DNA from: Streptomyces sp. Je 1-369
GTDB taxonomy: Bacteria > Actinomycetota > Actinomycetes > Streptomycetales > Streptomycetaceae
Reading direction: 5' to 3'
Assembly: GCF_026810505.1 (NCBI RefSeq)
Contig: NZ_CP101750.1
Coordinates: 7,614,515 to 7,678,514 of the forward strand
Length of the DNA: 64,000 bases
Part shown: positions 34,782 through 41,935 of the stretch, piece after piece
Numbering within the stretch: position 1 is the first letter of the stretch
Layout of the letters: every line of letters starts with the position of its first letter
Made by a program: the position numbers and the translations under genes
Notes under the pieces: model-generated
What the model was told of the DNA's origin: nothing
The model's input: only the letters and a program-made list of their open reading frames with translations
The model's database searches: none

Positions 34782-36620
34782 TCAGCCCAGATCGAGGGCG
34801 TTGCGCAGACCGAGCCGGTAACGGGTGCGGTCGACGCGCTTGAGGGCCTCGATCGCCGGGACGCGGTACAACGGCGTCACCGTGCACGGTTCGTGCCCCG
34901 AACCCGCCTGTTCGAGCAGGGCGTTGACGGCCTGGCGGGCCGACGCGTTGGCGCCCTCCATCGTCGCGAGGTCGATGTCCACGGAGACGTAGTCGCCGGA
35001 GAGGAAGAGGTTCGGGATCTTCGTCGCGGCCGACGGTCGGTTGTGGAAGGTGCCCACGGGGTGGATGAGGAGCTGGTCCTCGTTGGTGGGGTTCGGCGTG
35101 CCGAGGCCGTCGACGCCCGGGTCGAGGAACCACGAGTGCAGCTTGCTGTCGCTGAGGACCGTCTTGCCGGTGTCGTTGAGGGCGGCCTTGAGCTGCGCCC
35201 ACACCTCCTTCGCCACCTCGTCGCGGGTGCACTGCTTGGCGGTCTTGCCGTACAGGATCCCCGGCTTGTCCCATTCGGAGATGTCGACCGACAGGCACTC
35301 GACCGCGACGCCGTCGCCGTAGTCGGCGGGGAAGTCCCGATCGGGCCAGTGCCCCGCCTGGGCGATGCCGGTCAGGGACCACGGCGAGTCGATGAGGTTG
35401 AAGTGGCCCTTCACGACGGCCGGGCGCTCCGTCAGATAGAACTGGATGCCCGTCATCCAGTCCGTCTCCAGCTTGTCGCAGCGAGCCAGCTGCGGGTCGG
35501 CCGCCTTGAGCGCCGCGCTCCACGTGCGGCGCGCGTGCTCCACCGGCATGGCCTGCACGTAGTGGTCGGCGGTGATGTCACGTCGTACGCCGTCGGGGTC
35601 CTCGACGACGGTCTTCGTGATGCGGCCGCCGCCGAAGCCCAGCTCACGCACGGTCCAGCCGATGCGGAACGCCACGCCCAGCGACTTCAGGTGGGTGACC
35701 CAGGGGTCGATCCACGCCTCGTTGGTCGGCGCGTTCAGGATGCGGTCGGGCGGGCCGTCCGCGCCCTGCCCGAGCGCGTTGAGGACGAAGGCCTCGCCGA
35801 GCGTGCCGACGGTGCGGGTGCTGGCCTCCTCGGCCTTGGTCGCCACGATGTTGCGGGTCACGCCGATCACCAGGATGCGCTGGTAGTCCTTGGACATCCG
35901 CGCGGCGCGGGTGAACTCCCACCAGGGCGTCGACTCCCAGTCGTCGTCCCGGCGTTCGTCGCAGCTCGTGAAGAAGACGAGGGCGCGGTTCACGAAGTAC
36001 GCGGCCTCGTGGGCCGGCAGGTTGAACGCGGTGTCGAGCAGCGCGGTGAGCGCCCGCCGGATGTCGTCCAGGGTGAGCTTCTCCGGCTCGTGGCCGGGCC
36101 ACGGGATCGGCATCCTGATGTCCTCGCGGCCGGTGCGCGCGAACGACATCTCGCGGGGCGCGATCAGGTTGTCCCACACGCCGTTCGCGTTACCGGGGAA
36201 CGGGATGCGGCGCATCGTGTCCGGCAGGTTGTGGTAGATGCCCGGGATGAAACGGAAGCCGTGCTCGCCGGGCAGCGGCTTGCGGTTGCCCTTCGCGCTG
36301 TCCGGTACGTCCATGCTGCGGGCCTTGCCGCCGAGCGCCCTGCGTTCGTAGACGGTGACCGCGAAGCCGCGCTCCGCCAGCTCGTGGGCCGCGGTGAGTC
36401 CGGCGACGCCGCCGCCGAGGACCGCCACGGTCGGCTTCGCCCGCGGTGCGTCCGCGGCGCCCGGCGCGGCCGCCGCGGCGGGCGGTGCCCCCGCTCCCAC
36501 TCCCAGCGCGGCCGCCCCGCCGACCGCCGCGGCCCCCGCGACGAACCCCCGCCGCGTACTTCCCGCCGTGTTTCCGTCCGTGTTTCCATCCGCGCTTGCT
36601 CCGGCACGACTGTGCCCCAT
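34782..36620 (-). CDS. Tat-exported FAD-dependent oxidoreductase (amine oxidase/phytoene desaturase-like)
   Basis: 612 residues. An N-terminal twin-arginine signal ('STRRGFVAGAAAVGG') and an Ala/Pro-rich linker precede the dinucleotide-binding motif 'VAVLGGGVAGLTAAHELAERG' at about residue 65. 'GEHGFRFIPGIYHNLPDTM' and the C-terminal 'NLFLSGDYVSVDIDLATMEGANASAR' complete a flavin amine-oxidase fold of the hydroxysqualene dehydroxylase/carotenoid desaturase group. Export of such an enzyme is unusual and its substrate is unknown. It stands alone between the DUF3048 and ligase genes on the same strand. Confidence 0.82.
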   Translation of the reverse strand: MGHSRAGASADGNTDGNTAGSTRRGFVAGAAAVGGAAALGVGAGAPPAAAAAPGAADAPRAKPTVAVLGGGVAGLTAAHELAERGFAVTVYERRALGGKARSMDVPDSAKGNRKPLPGEHGFRFIPGIYHNLPDTMRRIPFPGNANGVWDNLIAPREMSFARTGREDIRMPIPWPGHEPEKLTLDDIRRALTALLDTAFNLPAHEAAYFVNRALVFFTSCDERRDDDWESTPWWEFTRAARMSKDYQRILVIGVTRNIVATKAEEASTRTVGTLGEAFVLNALGQGADGPPDRILNAPTNEAWIDPWVTHLKSLGVAFRIGWTVRELGFGGGRITKTVVEDPDGVRRDITADHYVQAMPVEHARRTWSAALKAADPQLARCDKLETDWMTGIQFYLTERPAVVKGHFNLIDSPWSLTGIAQAGHWPDRDFPADYGDGVAVECLSVDISEWDKPGILYGKTAKQCTRDEVAKEVWAQLKAALNDTGKTVLSDSKLHSWFLDPGVDGLGTPNPTNEDQLLIHPVGTFHNRPSAATKIPNLFLSGDYVSVDIDLATMEGANASARQAVNALLEQAGSGHEPCTVTPLYRVPAIEALKRVDRTRYRLGLRNALDLG

Positions 36621-36764
36621 GCCCCGCCCCCATTACCGTCGGTAACTGACGTGTCAGGCGCAGGAGCCTACGGTCACGGCCCAAGGGGCGGAAGAGACGG
36701 GGGAGCCGAAGAGAACATTGGCGTGATCGGAGTGGTGTGTGGCGTGGCGATGAGGCCCGGTCCG

Positions 36765-37835
36765 TCAGTCGGTCGAGCCCAGCACGTCGTCGAGCGCGTG
36801 CCGCACCGGCTGCTCCAGCTGGGCGTACGTGCAGCTCTCCGGGGTGCGGTCCGCCCGCCACCTGCGGAAGGCCGCCGTGTGGCGGAAGCGCTGCCCGTTC
36901 TCCATGTGGTCGTACGCCACCTCGCAGACCCGCTCCGGCCGCAACGGCACCCAGGACAGGTCCTTCTTGCCCGACCAGCGGCTCGGGGCGCCAGGCATAC
37001 GGGCCGTCTCGTGGGCCGTCTCGTCCGTCCAGGACGCCCACGGGTGACCGGCCGCCGACTCCATCCGCAGCGGCTCCAGTTCCTCGATGAGCTCGGCGCG
37101 ACGCTGCATCGAGAACGCCGCGCACACGCCCACGTGCTGCAGGGCGCCCCCGTCGTCGTACAGCCCGAGCAGCAGCGAGCCGACGACGGGCCCGCTCTTG
37201 TGGAAGCGGTAGCCCGCGACCACGCAGTCCGCCGTGCGCTCGTGCTTGATCTTGAACATGAGGCGCTCGTTCTGGCGGTAGCGCAGGTCCAGGGGTTTGG
37301 CGATGACGCCGTCGAGGCCCGCGCCCTCGAACTGCTCGAACCAGACGTGTGCCACATCGGGGTCGGTGGTCGCCGGGGCCAGGTGTACCGGCGCCGTGAC
37401 GCCGGAGAGGGCCTTCGCCAGCAGGGCGCGCCGGTCGGACAGGGGTACGTCGAGCAGCGCCTCGTCCGCCAGCGCGAGCAGGTCGAACGCCACGAAGGAG
37501 GCGGGGGTGCGCTCGGCGAGCGTGGCGACGCGGGACGCGGCGGGGTGGATGCGCTCCGAGAGTGCGTCGAAGTCGAGGCGCCCGTCCTTGGCGATCACGA
37601 TCTCGCCGTCCATGACGCACCGCTCCGGCAGCCGTTCGCGCAGCGCGGCCACCAGCTCGGGGAAGTAGCGCGTCAGGGGCTTGCCGGTGCGGCTGCCGAG
37701 TTCGAGCTCGTCCCCGTCACGGAACACGATCGCGCGGAACCCGTCCCACTTGGCCTCGTACTGCATGCCCGGCGGGATCTTCTTCACGGGCTTGGCGAGC
37801 ATGGGCTTCACGGGCGGCATGACCGGCAGATCCAT
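36765..37835 (-). CDS. ligC: ATP-dependent DNA ligase, LigC type
   Basis: 356 residues. The adenylation Lys is in motif I 'YEAKWDGFRAIVF' near residue 29; 'MDGEIVI' (motif III), 'DGVIAKPLDLRY' (motif IV) and 'MFKIKHERTADCVV' (motif V) follow, then an OB-fold. Actinobacterial LigC enzymes act in end joining or base-excision repair as backups to LigD. A stand-alone LigD-type polymerase is 3 kb away, so the two may work together. Confidence 0.92.
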   Translation of the reverse strand: MDLPVMPPVKPMLAKPVKKIPPGMQYEAKWDGFRAIVFRDGDELELGSRTGKPLTRYFPELVAALRERLPERCVMDGEIVIAKDGRLDFDALSERIHPAASRVATLAERTPASFVAFDLLALADEALLDVPLSDRRALLAKALSGVTAPVHLAPATTDPDVAHVWFEQFEGAGLDGVIAKPLDLRYRQNERLMFKIKHERTADCVVAGYRFHKSGPVVGSLLLGLYDDGGALQHVGVCAAFSMQRRAELIEELEPLRMESAAGHPWASWTDETAHETARMPGAPSRWSGKKDLSWVPLRPERVCEVAYDHMENGQRFRHTAAFRRWRADRTPESCTYAQLEQPVRHALDDVLGSTD

Positions 37836-38024
37836 GAGGCAAATCTAGGCGGCACCCCGGCGGACCGCCTGTTCGGCAGGGGTGCCCGACTCACTCACTC
37901 GCGTTGACCCCTGCCCCAAAGAGTCATTCGTCCAGGTGATGGCGAGCGTCACGGGCAGGGTGCGGGCCACCGGGCGGGCATAGGCCGGGCGACCATGCCG
38001 CTCCGCACACCGGAGGCCTCACCC

Positions 38025-38414
38025 ATGACCCGAAAGCGTGTCTTCGCCTGGACGGCGATCACCGTCCTCCTCGCCGGCTTCGGCACCGTCGCACCGGCCG
38101 CCCAGGCTGCCGCCCCCACCCCGACGACGGCGGCCGCGGCCCCGCGGGACTGCGCGCCCGACCTCGTCTGTTTCTACACAGAGCCGAACTACCGGGGCCG
38201 CCGGTTCGACTACCACGACCCGCAGTGGCACACCTGCCACCTCGTGGAGACCATCCAGCCGGGCCACATCAAGGCCACCCGCTCGGTATGGAACAACGAC
38301 GACCAGGGCTGGACGTTCTACAACTCCTCAGGGGGATGCTGGGGCAACAACGAGAACTGGACCGTCCGGCCGGGCCGGGGTCAGGCCAATATGGAGGCCT
38401 ACTTCTGGAACTGA
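38025..38414 (+). CDS. Secreted peptidase inhibitor I36-type small protein
   Basis: 129 residues. A Sec signal ('AWTAITVLLAGFGTVAPAAQA') precedes an Ala/Thr/Pro linker and a beta/gamma-crystallin-like domain with 'CFYTEPNYRGRRFDY' and four Cys. This matches the I36 metalloproteinase-inhibitor family (SMPI-like) of Streptomyces. The ATG at 38025 follows GGAGG with 7-nt spacing; an upstream ATG at 37995 lacks one. Inhibitory activity is not provable from sequence. Confidence 0.85.
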   Translation: MTRKRVFAWTAITVLLAGFGTVAPAAQAAAPTPTTAAAAPRDCAPDLVCFYTEPNYRGRRFDYHDPQWHTCHLVETIQPGHIKATRSVWNNDDQGWTFYNSSGGCWGNNENWTVRPGRGQANMEAYFWN

Positions 38415-38438
38415 CCCCTGGGCCCACCGTGCTCCCCG

Positions 38439-38972
38439 TCAGGCCTCGTACTCGGTGAGGTCGATGGAGTGGACGTGCAGGGCGTGGCCGGACACCGGGT
38501 GGGTGGTCTCGCGGTCCGGGACCATGCCGAGCTTCCGGATGACGTTGGCGGAGGTCTCGTTGCCGATCCGGTCGATGCTGATGACGCGGTCGAGGCCGCG
38601 GTCCTGGAGGGCGAACTCCAGGGTGGCCTGCGCGGCCTCGGACGCGTAGCCCTGGCCCCAGAACTGGGAGCCGAGCCGCCAGCTGATCGCGACGGCCGGC
38701 AGGACCTCGGGCAGGAACTCGGGGACGGAGAGGCCGGTGAAGCCGATGAGCTCGCCGGAGGCGAGGAGTTCGACGGCGAAGAGCCCGAAGCCCTCGTCGT
38801 CCCACTCCTCCTCCCAGCGCTCGATGTCCTCGGCGGTCCGGTCCAGGTCGTGCACGGGGCCGCCCTCGACCCAGTGCATGACCCGCGGGTCCGCATTGAT
38901 GTCCGCCATGGGTGCGAGGTCGTCGTCGTGCCAGCGGCGCAGGAGGAGGCGGGGGGTGCGGATCTCGGTCAT
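38439..38972 (-). CDS. GNAT-family N-acetyltransferase (RimJ/RimL-like)
   Basis: 177 residues. The start 'MTEIRTPRLLLRRWHDDDL' is typical of the RimJ-like group. The acetyl-CoA pyrophosphate loop is 'WGQGYASEAAQATLEFAL' near residue 105, followed by 'NETSANVIRKLGM'. The substrate could be a protein N-terminus, an antibiotic or a metabolite. It converges on the I36-type gene. Confidence 0.88.
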   Translation of the reverse strand: MTEIRTPRLLLRRWHDDDLAPMADINADPRVMHWVEGGPVHDLDRTAEDIERWEEEWDDEGFGLFAVELLASGELIGFTGLSVPEFLPEVLPAVAISWRLGSQFWGQGYASEAAQATLEFALQDRGLDRVISIDRIGNETSANVIRKLGMVPDRETTHPVSGHALHVHSIDLTEYEA

Positions 38973-39027
38973 GGCCCCCATCCTGCCGAAGGCGGGACCA
39001 CCTGCGAAATCGGCCCCCATTCGGACC

Positions 39028-40635
39028 TCATTCGGGCGGGCGGGTGCCGCGTCGCCACGGAGCCGGTGTCGGCGCCCGGTCCGCGTGCCTCCCCGTCAGC
39101 CACTCCACCACCTCGACCGCCCGGTAGGGACCGCCCTCCGGGCTCAGGTCCGCCACGAAGTCCAGGTCCTGGCCCAGGGTGACGACCGGTGGCTCGTCGC
39201 GTCCGGCGGGGTGGCGCTGGCCGAGTCCGACGGCGGCCAGCAGCCCGTTGCACAGGCACAGGCGGCCCTCCGCGTCGTCGACGCCGCCCTTGCGGCGGTA
39301 GGCGGCCTCCGGCTCGGCGGGGCAGCGGTAGCCGACGGCGCCCTTGGCGGTGCGGTGGGGGACGCGCAGGTAGCCGAGGTCGCACACGCGGCGCCGGGCC
39401 GCACGGACCGCGGGGTCGGACAGCGTGCCCGGCACCCCGGCGACCTTGAAGGGGAAACCCGTGGGGGACGCCATCGGGTCGTTGCGCACCCGCAGCGTCC
39501 CGGCGCGTGCCCGCGTCCGCAGCGCCTCGCGAAGCCCGGGCTCCAGGCCCGACTCCTCGCACAGCGCGAACGCGCTGCCGACCTGCACTCCGGCCGCGCC
39601 CATGGCCCGCGCCGCCGCGAGCCGTGCGGGGTGGGCGGCGCCACCGGCGAGCCAGAAGGGGACGCCGATCCCCGCCATCTTCGCGAGGTCGGGGTGATCG
39701 CGCGGGCCGTAGACGGGTTCTCCGTGCGCGTCGAGCCGCAGGGCGCCCCGGGGCGGAGCGCTGTGGCCGCCCGCGCCATGCGTCTCGATGACGAATCCGT
39801 CGGGCGCCGTCGCCGCGTCGCGGGCCAGGTACGAGGCCAGGAGCGGCAGCGACACGATGGCGAGCACGTCCGGGCGGGGCAGGGGCCGGGCAGGACAGCC
39901 GCGCCCCGCCCCCTTGTATGCATCCACCCCCGCACCCTTGTATGCATCCGCACCCGCACCCGCACCCACATTCGCCCCTGCCCCCACATTCGCCCCCGCA
40001 CCCACCCCGAACCCCGTCCGCCCCAGCAGAGCCCCCGGGTCGAAGTGATGCTCGTAGTCCTCCTCGGTGCCGTCGAACCGGACCCGCACGGTCACCTGCT
40101 CCCTCCGCGCGAGCCGCCGCGCCAGCTCGGGCACGTGTCCCGGCACGCCCGCGCCCACCAGGACGTAGTCCACGCCTGCGAGCATCGCGCCGAACATGCC
40201 GGGCGCGAGGCCCAGTTGGACCTTCTCCAGGTAGTTGATCCCGACCGGGCCCTCGTGTCCCTCCTTGGCGAGCCACACCTCCACGAAGTTTCCGAGCACC
40301 GTGAGCAGTTCGGCCTGCTCCCCGTGCTCGACCCGGAGCATCGGCTGCGCGCGGAAACGCTCTCCCGCCGCGACACCGCCCTCTACGTAGAAACGGTCCA
40401 GGACGGCGGACGCCAACTCCGGTACGGGGAAGGCCGCGAGGGCGCGGCGCACGTCGCCGTCCGGGTCGCCGAGCTGGAGGCGGCGGGTCAGGAGTGCGTC
40501 GAGTGCCGTGCCCGACACGACGCCGAGCTGTCCGACGGAGCTGACGGCGCGGGCCAGCCGCCAGCCGGAGACGCCGACGCCCATTCCGCCCTGGATGACC
40601 TCCGGCAGTTCTCCGCCCACCATGACCTTCGGCAT
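39028..40635 (-). CDS. PfaD/nitronate-monooxygenase-like FMN oxidoreductase with a repeat insertion
   Basis: 535 residues, much longer than an ordinary NMO (about 350). 'EVIQGGMGVGVSGWRLARAV' starts the TIM barrel, 'INYLEKVQLGLAP' follows, and the phosphate-binding half has 'FVIETHGAGGHSAPP' and 'GAAGVQVGSAFALCEESGL'. The length and order recall PfaD, the trans-acting enoyl reductase of polyunsaturated fatty acid and polyketide synthases, but assignment within the family is uncertain. Codons from 39905 to 40010 encode an AGANVG/DAYKGAG repeat inserted in the barrel. A near-perfect TetR-type operator lies 30 bp upstream. Confidence 0.72.
   Translation of the reverse strand: MPKVMVGGELPEVIQGGMGVGVSGWRLARAVSSVGQLGVVSGTALDALLTRRLQLGDPDGDVRRALAAFPVPELASAVLDRFYVEGGVAAGERFRAQPMLRVEHGEQAELLTVLGNFVEVWLAKEGHEGPVGINYLEKVQLGLAPGMFGAMLAGVDYVLVGAGVPGHVPELARRLARREQVTVRVRFDGTEEDYEHHFDPGALLGRTGFGVGAGANVGAGANVGAGAGADAYKGAGVDAYKGAGRGCPARPLPRPDVLAIVSLPLLASYLARDAATAPDGFVIETHGAGGHSAPPRGALRLDAHGEPVYGPRDHPDLAKMAGIGVPFWLAGGAAHPARLAAARAMGAAGVQVGSAFALCEESGLEPGLREALRTRARAGTLRVRNDPMASPTGFPFKVAGVPGTLSDPAVRAARRRVCDLGYLRVPHRTAKGAVGYRCPAEPEAAYRRKGGVDDAEGRLCLCNGLLAAVGLGQRHPAGRDEPPVVTLGQDLDFVADLSPEGGPYRAVEVVEWLTGRHADRAPTPAPWRRGTRPPE
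39905..40010 (-). repeat. In-frame low-complexity repeat inside the PfaD/NMO-like gene
   Basis: Two copies of CCCTTGTATGCATCC and several copies of CGCACC/ACATTCGCCCC-type units encode Gly-Ala-Asn-Val and Asp-Ala-Tyr-Lys-Gly repeats in the middle of a conserved barrel. All unit lengths keep the frame. Confidence 0.8.
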
Positions 40636-40664
40636 ACCGCGCCACCTCGCTGCTCGAACTCCAC

Positions 40665-40684
40665 AACCTACGGTTCCGTAGGTT
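40665..40684. promoter_or_regulatory. TetR-type operator upstream of the PfaD-like gene (shared with the desaturase)
   Basis: AACCTACGGTTCCGTAGGTT is a 20-bp dyad, perfect apart from the two central bases. The acyl-ACP desaturase promoter at 63561 carries the same site with 17 of 20 bases identical. The cognate regulator is not in this window. Confidence 0.8.
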
Positions 40685-40846
40685 CGGTCGGAGGTTCAGT
40701 CTTTGCCACCCGGCTCCGTGGACTCCCCGCCGGAAGGCCCGAGTGGTGGTGACGAAAGACCTCCGGGCGGTGGCCCCAGGGCCCGCGTCGCGGCGGGCGC
40801 GGCGCCCGATGTGCGGCGAATGTCCCTGCCGCTTAGCGTGGCTCGC

Positions 40847-41878
40847 ATGGGTGCAGCCAAGGGTAAGAGCGCGGCCGTGGACATCGACACGGGGGAGCGG
40901 ACGGTGCGTCTCTCCAGCCCGGACCGGGTGGTCTTCCCGGAGCGCGGCTTCACCAAGCTCGACGTCGCCGAGTACTTCGTGGCCGTCGGCCCCGGCATCC
41001 TGCGCGCCCTGCGCGACCGCCCCACCACCCTGCAGCGCTACCCGGAAGGGGCGGCCGGCGAGTTCTTCTACCAGAAGCGTGCCCCGAAGAACCACCCCGA
41101 CTGGATCCCCACCGCCACCATCGCCTTCCCCAGCGGCCGCACCGCCGACGAGATGTGCCCCACGGAGGTGGCCGCCGTCATCTGGGCGGCCCAGTACAAC
41201 ACCCTCACCTTCCACCCCTGGCCCGTGCGCGGCGACGACCTCGACCACCCCGACGAACTCCGCATCGACCTCGACCCGCAGCCCGGCACCGACTACGCGG
41301 ACGCGGTCCGCGCCGCCCATGAACTGCGGGCGTTGCTCGACGAGTTCGGGGGCCTCGAAGGCTGGCCCAAGACGTCCGGCGGGCGCGGGCTGCACGTCTT
41401 CGTGCCCATCGAGCCGCGCTGGACCTTCACGCAGGTGCGGAGGTCGGCCATCGCCGTCGGACGGGAACTGGAGCGGCGGATGCCGGACGCCGTCACGACG
41501 GCGTGGTGGAAGGAGGAGCGGGGGGAGCGGATCTTCGTGGACTACAACCAGACGGCCAGGGACCGCACCATCGCCTCCGCCTACTCGCTCCGCGCCCGCC
41601 CGCACGCCCCCGTGTCGGCGCCCCTGCGCTGGGACGAGGTCGAGGACGCGCGCCCCGAGGACTTCGACCTCGCCACCATGCCGCGGCGCTTCGCCGAGGT
41701 CGGCGACGTCCACGCGGGCATGGACGAGCACCGGCACTCGCTGGAGGCGCTCCTCGCCCTCGCCGACCAGGACGAGCGGGACCACGGCCTCGGAGACCTG
41801 CCGTATCCGCCGGAGTACCCGAAGATGCCGGGGGAGCCGAAGCGGGTGCAGCCGAGCCGCGCGAAGCACGAGGAGTAG
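40847..41878 (+). CDS. Non-homologous end-joining polymerase, stand-alone LigD polymerase (primase) domain
   Basis: 343 residues. The AEP-type polymerase/primase fold of LigD: 'VFPERGFTKLDVAEYF', 'YQKRAPKNHPDW', the metal-binding Asp pair in 'RIDLDPQPG' and 'PKTSGGRGLHVFVPI'. There is no ligase or nuclease domain attached. Such single-domain polymerases (PolD-like) work with Ku and separate ligases in actinobacteria. The ATG at 40847 is chosen; an ATG at 40820 is possible. A strong terminator follows the stop. Confidence 0.9.
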   Translation: MGAAKGKSAAVDIDTGERTVRLSSPDRVVFPERGFTKLDVAEYFVAVGPGILRALRDRPTTLQRYPEGAAGEFFYQKRAPKNHPDWIPTATIAFPSGRTADEMCPTEVAAVIWAAQYNTLTFHPWPVRGDDLDHPDELRIDLDPQPGTDYADAVRAAHELRALLDEFGGLEGWPKTSGGRGLHVFVPIEPRWTFTQVRRSAIAVGRELERRMPDAVTTAWWKEERGERIFVDYNQTARDRTIASAYSLRARPHAPVSAPLRWDEVEDARPEDFDLATMPRRFAEVGDVHAGMDEHRHSLEALLALADQDERDHGLGDLPYPPEYPKMPGEPKRVQPSRAKHEE

Positions 41879-41879
41879 C

Positions 41880-41911
41880 GGCGCCCCCGTCCCGGGCGGG
41901 ACGGGGGCGCC
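41880..41911 (+). terminator. Strong hairpin terminator
   Basis: A 14-bp perfect stem (GGCGCCCCCGTCCC and its complement at 41898-41911) with a 4-nt loop starts one base after the polymerase stop codon and lies 24 bp from the convergent DUF1080 gene. Confidence 0.85.
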
Positions 41912-41935
41912 GACACGACGGGGCGGGAACCGGGG

